A stretch of 64,000 nt of DNA, taken from Globodera rostochiensis. Taxonomy: Eukaryota; Nematoda; Chromadorea; Rhabditida; Heteroderidae. Position 1 is the first letter of the stretch. Every line of letters begins with the position of its first letter. Below the pieces are notes generated by a model. The model did not search any database, was not told the origin of the DNA, and was given only the letters and a program-made list of their open reading frames with translations. The stretch spans positions 1 through 64,000 of the forward strand of contig JAEVLN010000061.1 of the NCBI GenBank assembly GCA_018350325.1, read 5' to 3'. The translations under genes were made by a program, and so were the position numbers. Positions 60,045-64,000 of this stretch are shown one piece after another.

Positions 60045-60934
60045 ATGGGCAGGCAAAAGCTCGTCGAGGAGCAGCGGAAGGAACTGTTGGAGCCGTTGCT
60101 GAAGGGCGGGTGGGAAATGGTGCAGGGGCGCGATGCCATCCAAAAGAGCTTCAAACTCAAGGACTTCAATCAGGCGGTAATGTTTGGAAACCAAACTTTA
60201 TAATAAAACATTCTCCTATCCCTTTACCCATAAATATTTCCAGTTTGGATTCATGACTCGGATTGCACTGAAGGCGGACAAAATGGACCACCACCCGGAA
60301 TGGTCAGTGGTAGCAGGCCCGTAGCCAGAAAAATTTTCGGTCGTGACTCCAAAGCTTACACCCCTAAATCTCCAATTTTTTAGCACATATAAATCCCACC
60401 CCTAGTCATGATTGCCGCAAATTTTTCCAGAACTAAATTGAGATTTTAGCAAATCTAACGTTTTATATTCAAAAATTTGAGTTGATAGATAAAACAGGAA
60501 TAAATTATTATCGGTTAGTTAACTGTCGGCGAGTTGAACTGTTCCGCCCTGGCTACGGGCCTGAGTGGTAGCCTCCTTAATTTTCGTTTTTTATATTGGA
60601 ATTGCAGGTTCAACGTCTACAATAAGGTGGGAGGGCGATTGGCACAACGCAATTTACGTCCGCCAAAATTTTTTTTGCTTTTTTTTTCATTCAGAATCAA
60701 AAAGTCCCGGCTCGCCAAACGCAGTTCGGTGTACGACGTTTGTGTCGAAAAAAAAACAGATTTGATTGCTTTATTGAATTTTTTTGGCAGGCGTAATTGC
60801 AAAAAAGGGATAGCCTTAGTCTTTAAATTTATGTAAAGGTGGACATAACACTCAGCAGCCATGACGTCCAAGGCATTTCCGAGCGAGACATTCAATTGGC
60901 AAATTTCATTGAGAATGCATTTAAAACGGCCTAA
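60045..60934 (+). CDS. pterin-4a-carbinolamine dehydratase (PCBD/DCoH)
   Basis: Recycles tetrahydrobiopterin after aromatic amino-acid hydroxylation; 101 residues (human about 104). Exons: 60045-60176, 60244-60302, 60608-60626 (19 nt), 60839-60934; phases agree. Motifs: [37 protein letters not shown] with the catalytic paired histidines, [13 protein letters not shown], and the C-terminal [11 protein letters not shown]. No clear targeting peptide at the chosen ATG. Intron 2 contains a complete MITE only 11 bases after the donor. In worms this enzyme supports cuticle tyrosine metabolism and monoamine synthesis. Confidence 0.95.
60314..60563. mobile_element. hAT-like MITE in PCBD intron, TSD AGTGGTAG
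   Basis: A 250-bp copy with perfect ends CAGGCCCGTAGCCAG / CTGGCTACGGGCCTG and a perfect 8-bp duplication AGTGGTAG (60306-60313, 60564-60571). The left flank of the insertion is the 5' splice site of intron 2. It lacks the GGCGGCGCC core, so it is a divergent or internally replaced subtype. Confidence 0.93.
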
Positions 60935-61030
60935 TGGCATTGCCCAGATTCTAATTACGCTATGCATTTACTTTTAATGCTTCAATAAAAGGTACAAACA
61001 AACAAAAAAATTCACATAGAAAATCGATTG

Positions 61031-63856
61031 TCAGAAAATTGGCTTATATTTTTTGATAGTTTCGGCGATGTGCTGGTAGGAGACTAGCTCTTCGCTGTGA
61101 CAGTTTTGGAAAACGTCGTGTGAAAGAACTTTGTTCAAACGTTGATAGTAACTGATGAATTGAGTGAAGGCCATCTGGAAACGAATCCCGGGAATTAATG
61201 TGGGCGGAAACAACAAAAACCTGCAAGATGTTGGCACCGTTTTTGAGATTTGTGAAGGAATGCAAAATTTCATTGTTTATTGACTCAATGGAGCGGCGCC
61301 ACTCGGCGCTGAATGTCCGTATGATTTGGACGACTTTTCCTATAATTTGGCAATTCGTTGAAGCCGTTTGCGATTAACCGGTATAACGAGCGAGCAATTG
61401 CGAGTGGTTTTGCTCGACGAGCGGCTCGCATTCGTTGACGAATTGGATGAGAGGGGCAAAGTGCGGAGAAAGCACTTCCTCCACATATGTGCCCATTTTG
61501 GTCTGTTGCAACTCCCAAAAACTGCCCCTTTCTTTAGACTCGGCTAAAACCCTTTCCTGCAAACCAAGTTAAATTAGAGTACGAATTATTTGCAAAACAA
61601 TTACATTTAGAACTGTGAGCACCACGTCATAATTGTTTATTTGGAAGACTAATCGCTCTTTTTTCGTTTTCAGTTGGGTGGCGAGACGGTTGAGCAGTCC
61701 TTCAATCTCGGCCTGCTGTCGCGAAAGAATTTCCTTCAAAAAGATGATTTGCGTTTATTTTTTGTGGGGTTTCCACTTGGAGGCGAGAGTCCGTCCCCTT
61801 GGAGGCCAACTCGCTGCAGACCAACAGCGAGCAGGTCAGCTCAGCATATCGTCTGCAGACGTAGTGGGGACGTGAATCCACAGGCATTTTGCGCACGTCG
61901 ATAGCCCGAACACTGTCATTGTGAGCCGTCATCACCGCATCCAACCGACCCCACAAGAATCTGCCCAGTGTATCCCAATAACTAAAAACAGTTTATATTT
62001 TGGAATGGCATGGCTAACGGAAAAAGGGCTAACAGAACGCAAACAATTCCAATTTGGGAGGACGCCCATACCCAGCGCTCACTCATCGATAGGCACAACG
62101 GCACGATCAATCATCAGTTCGCGGAATTTAGCACAGAAGCAAATGCATAGAAAGAGCGAAATTGCATCGAAATTGACCGCGATTTTCTCTTCCAGCAGTT
62201 TCTTGTAAAAATATTAAATTCGGAAAACAAAAGTTTTAATGAAAGAAAGGGATAAAATGTAACCCAAAAATGTCTCAATTTTCAGGTTCGATTTACCAAT
62301 ATGAGATTAGTGGAACGTCCCATGACGGAAGTAAACAAATCGACCGCTGACTGATCGTTAACCATGAAGAAGTCGCAGATAAACAGAAACTCGTGGCTGC
62401 AATGGTCAACCAAAGCGTACTGAACACTTCGGAAAAGACTTTCGAATTGAAACTAAAAAATCGAAAAACAAAAGCAAAACGTTATAAAATCGAAAGTTAC
62501 GACCGTTTCATTGTTCTCTTGTGCCACGTGGGGAACAATAAGCGGAGCCAACAAATCGTCGAGCAGCACATTTTGGCGATGTCCCAAAGAAAAAACGGTC
62601 GCTCGACTTCGTGTCTAGGAGAGAATTGGCGGGGTTTTTGGGTTATCCCTGTCCTTAACCAAATGAATGACCTGGTGGTGGTGTTTCCCGGACATAAAAA
62701 GGTTTGGAAGAGCGGAGATCGCGGGCTGTTTCACGACGTCCTCGGCTCCAAGCAAATCGGATTTTGTCGCTGAATCGGTCATCTTCAACATCCAATGAAA
62801 GTTAATGTAACAAATCCGCCCAATTTTACTTGGAATTTGAAGAGTCGAGAAAGGTACGCCTTGAAATAGGAGAAGAACATTTTGCTCGTCGTGTCCACGT
62901 ATTCGTCCTTGACTTCCCGTGCCACTTGCCGATCATTGGCGAGCAAAAATTCGTAAAAGAATCTGAAACCATCTCAAATAATTGCTAAATTCAATCCTTG
63001 CAATAGAACACTCACCGGTTTTTGAGGAGAGCATTTTGAGTGATTTGGTAATTGGTCAGCGGCTTACGGAAAAGCGAAATTTTGAGGAGAAGCCATTCTC
63101 TAATCTTTTCCATCGCTTTGTACTTTAAATTCTCCACCACGTCGTGCACATCTCCAACCGATTTTGCGTCTTTGAACTGTTGCGTTTTGATGAATTGCAA
63201 TTTGTGTTGAAGTTCGTGCAATTGCTCCAAAAACTCCGAACCGTTTACTTCTTTCTCAATGATCGTTCTACAGGGAATTTCACATTTTGAAATGAACCAA
63301 AACTCACTTAATCATTGTGTGAGGAACAACCATATCGTCAACGAACTAAAAGGTTATGCTTTCCGTTTTGTTCGGCCTGGTGACCAACAGATTCCCGCTA
63401 CGTTTTCGTTCATTTGTCTCCCTCACCTGGCTGAGCTCGGCGCGCACTCTCTGCCGGTTGTGTAGTTGATGATTGATTTCGACAGATTGTTGCTTCAAGT
63501 GTTGCATGTCGGTACTGATCGTGCCCAGCTCGTCAAGGAAGGTCACCAACATCCGCTCAATGCTCTGCAGAAATTTCCTCCCACTTCCAATTCCCTCCCC
63601 CCACCCACACCTCCAACGCCCCGTCACATTCGTCAATTTCAGATGCCAAATCGGCAATTTTGTCTGCTTGGCCAATGCAATCCTCCACGGTCAGTTCCTC
63701 CGCCTTTCTCAGCTCCCCCTCAATTTCCGACAAATATTCCCGGATGTCCTGCTGATTCTCCAACTTTTGACGCAACATTCCATCCTCCAGATCCAAGTCC
63801 AATTTTGCTACTAAATCATCGCCATCATTGGCCTTTGAGTTGGCAGTGGCGTTCAT
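61031..63856 (-). CDS. VPS52-like GARP/EARP tethering subunit
   Basis: Subunit of the GARP and EARP complexes tethering endosome-derived vesicles at the trans-Golgi or recycling endosomes. Blocks N to C: NQQDIREYLSEIEGELRKAE, CIGQADKIADLASEIDECD, ISTDMQHLKQQSVEINHQL, NRQRVRAELSQ (63450), KYKAMEKIREWLLLKISLFR then KPLTNYQITQNALLKNR (63010), the SRPHYVCRRYAELTCSLLVC region (61860), VLAESKERGSFWEL, EEVLSPHFAPLIQF, NLKNGANILQ and the C-terminal MAFTQFISYYQRL ... AETIKKYKPIF. Start ATG 63856, stop 61031. The rod-like, helix-rich make-up fits the family. The exon edges in 61900-62950 are approximate. Confidence 0.92.
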
Positions 63857-64000
63857 CCGCCCGTTCACTTACATAAAAAGCATTGTTTTAGTCGGAAAGT
63901 ACTCCTTGAAATAATTGACTGGAATATACAAACATATACAACAAAAAAATTTCTGGACAAATGCTTTATATATTTTTACAATAAATGTTTAAGCAAAACA
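63857..64000. other. upstream flank of VPS52 gene at window end
   Basis: AT-rich, no feature beyond the presumed promoter side of the minus-strand VPS52 gene. Confidence 0.3.

Overview
This is a eukaryotic window, and almost certainly from a nematode. Coding regions are broken by short introns, many of 40-80 bases, and there is a cuticle-type collagen, a PINCH/UNC-97 protein with five LIM domains and an ACK/SID-3-type kinase. Genes on one strand are packed like nematode operons. At least four introns use GC-AG instead of GT-AG ends, and the flanks are rich in long C/G homopolymers. Frequent GC-AG introns are reported for plant-parasitic cyst nematodes (Globodera/Heterodera), so a tylenchid is my best guess. 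That placement is inference.

Layout. 1-4 kb: non-coding sequence with a ~2.3 kb poly-C minisatellite. 4.2-8.3 kb (+): paired-like homeobox gene. 9.7-11 kb (-): Sld2/RecQ4-N-like replication factor candidate. 12.0-12.8 kb (+): cyclophilin. 13.3-14.7 kb (-): METTL6-like tRNA methyltransferase. 15.2-17.1 kb (+): collagen. 17.2-23.9 kb (-): ITFG2, UTP23, NDUFAF8-like, PEX3 and eIF4E, tightly packed (likely operon, eIF4E first). 24.5-26.7 kb (+): proteasome alpha-1. 27.7-30.1 kb (-): BiP. 31.2-37.3 kb (-): ZPR1, DcpS and RPC11/POLR3K (second likely operon). 39.0-40.8 kb (+): ABHD17-like depalmitoylase. 41.4-42.5 kb (-): unrecognised protein. 43.1-47.3 kb (-): ACK/SID-3 kinase. 48.6-51.4 kb (-): PINCH. 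51.5-57.3 kb: mostly foldback and other mobile DNA. 57.4-59.0 kb (-): 7-TM receptor. 60.0-60.9 kb (+): pterin carbinolamine dehydratase. 61.0-63.9 kb (-): VPS52.

The two putative operons are dominated by RNA and protein housekeeping: cap binding, rRNA processing, peroxisome biogenesis, complex I assembly, cap scavenging and Pol III. The mobile fraction has two parts. One is a family of hAT-like MITEs: four copies have identical 8-bp target duplications, a fifth is ambiguous by one base, and several sit inside introns of conserved genes. The other is a set of foldback elements built from short reiterated motifs. Exon boundaries were derived by hand from reading-frame continuity and splice signals. 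Where exon coordinates are listed, the phases were checked across every junction; otherwise gene limits are approximate.
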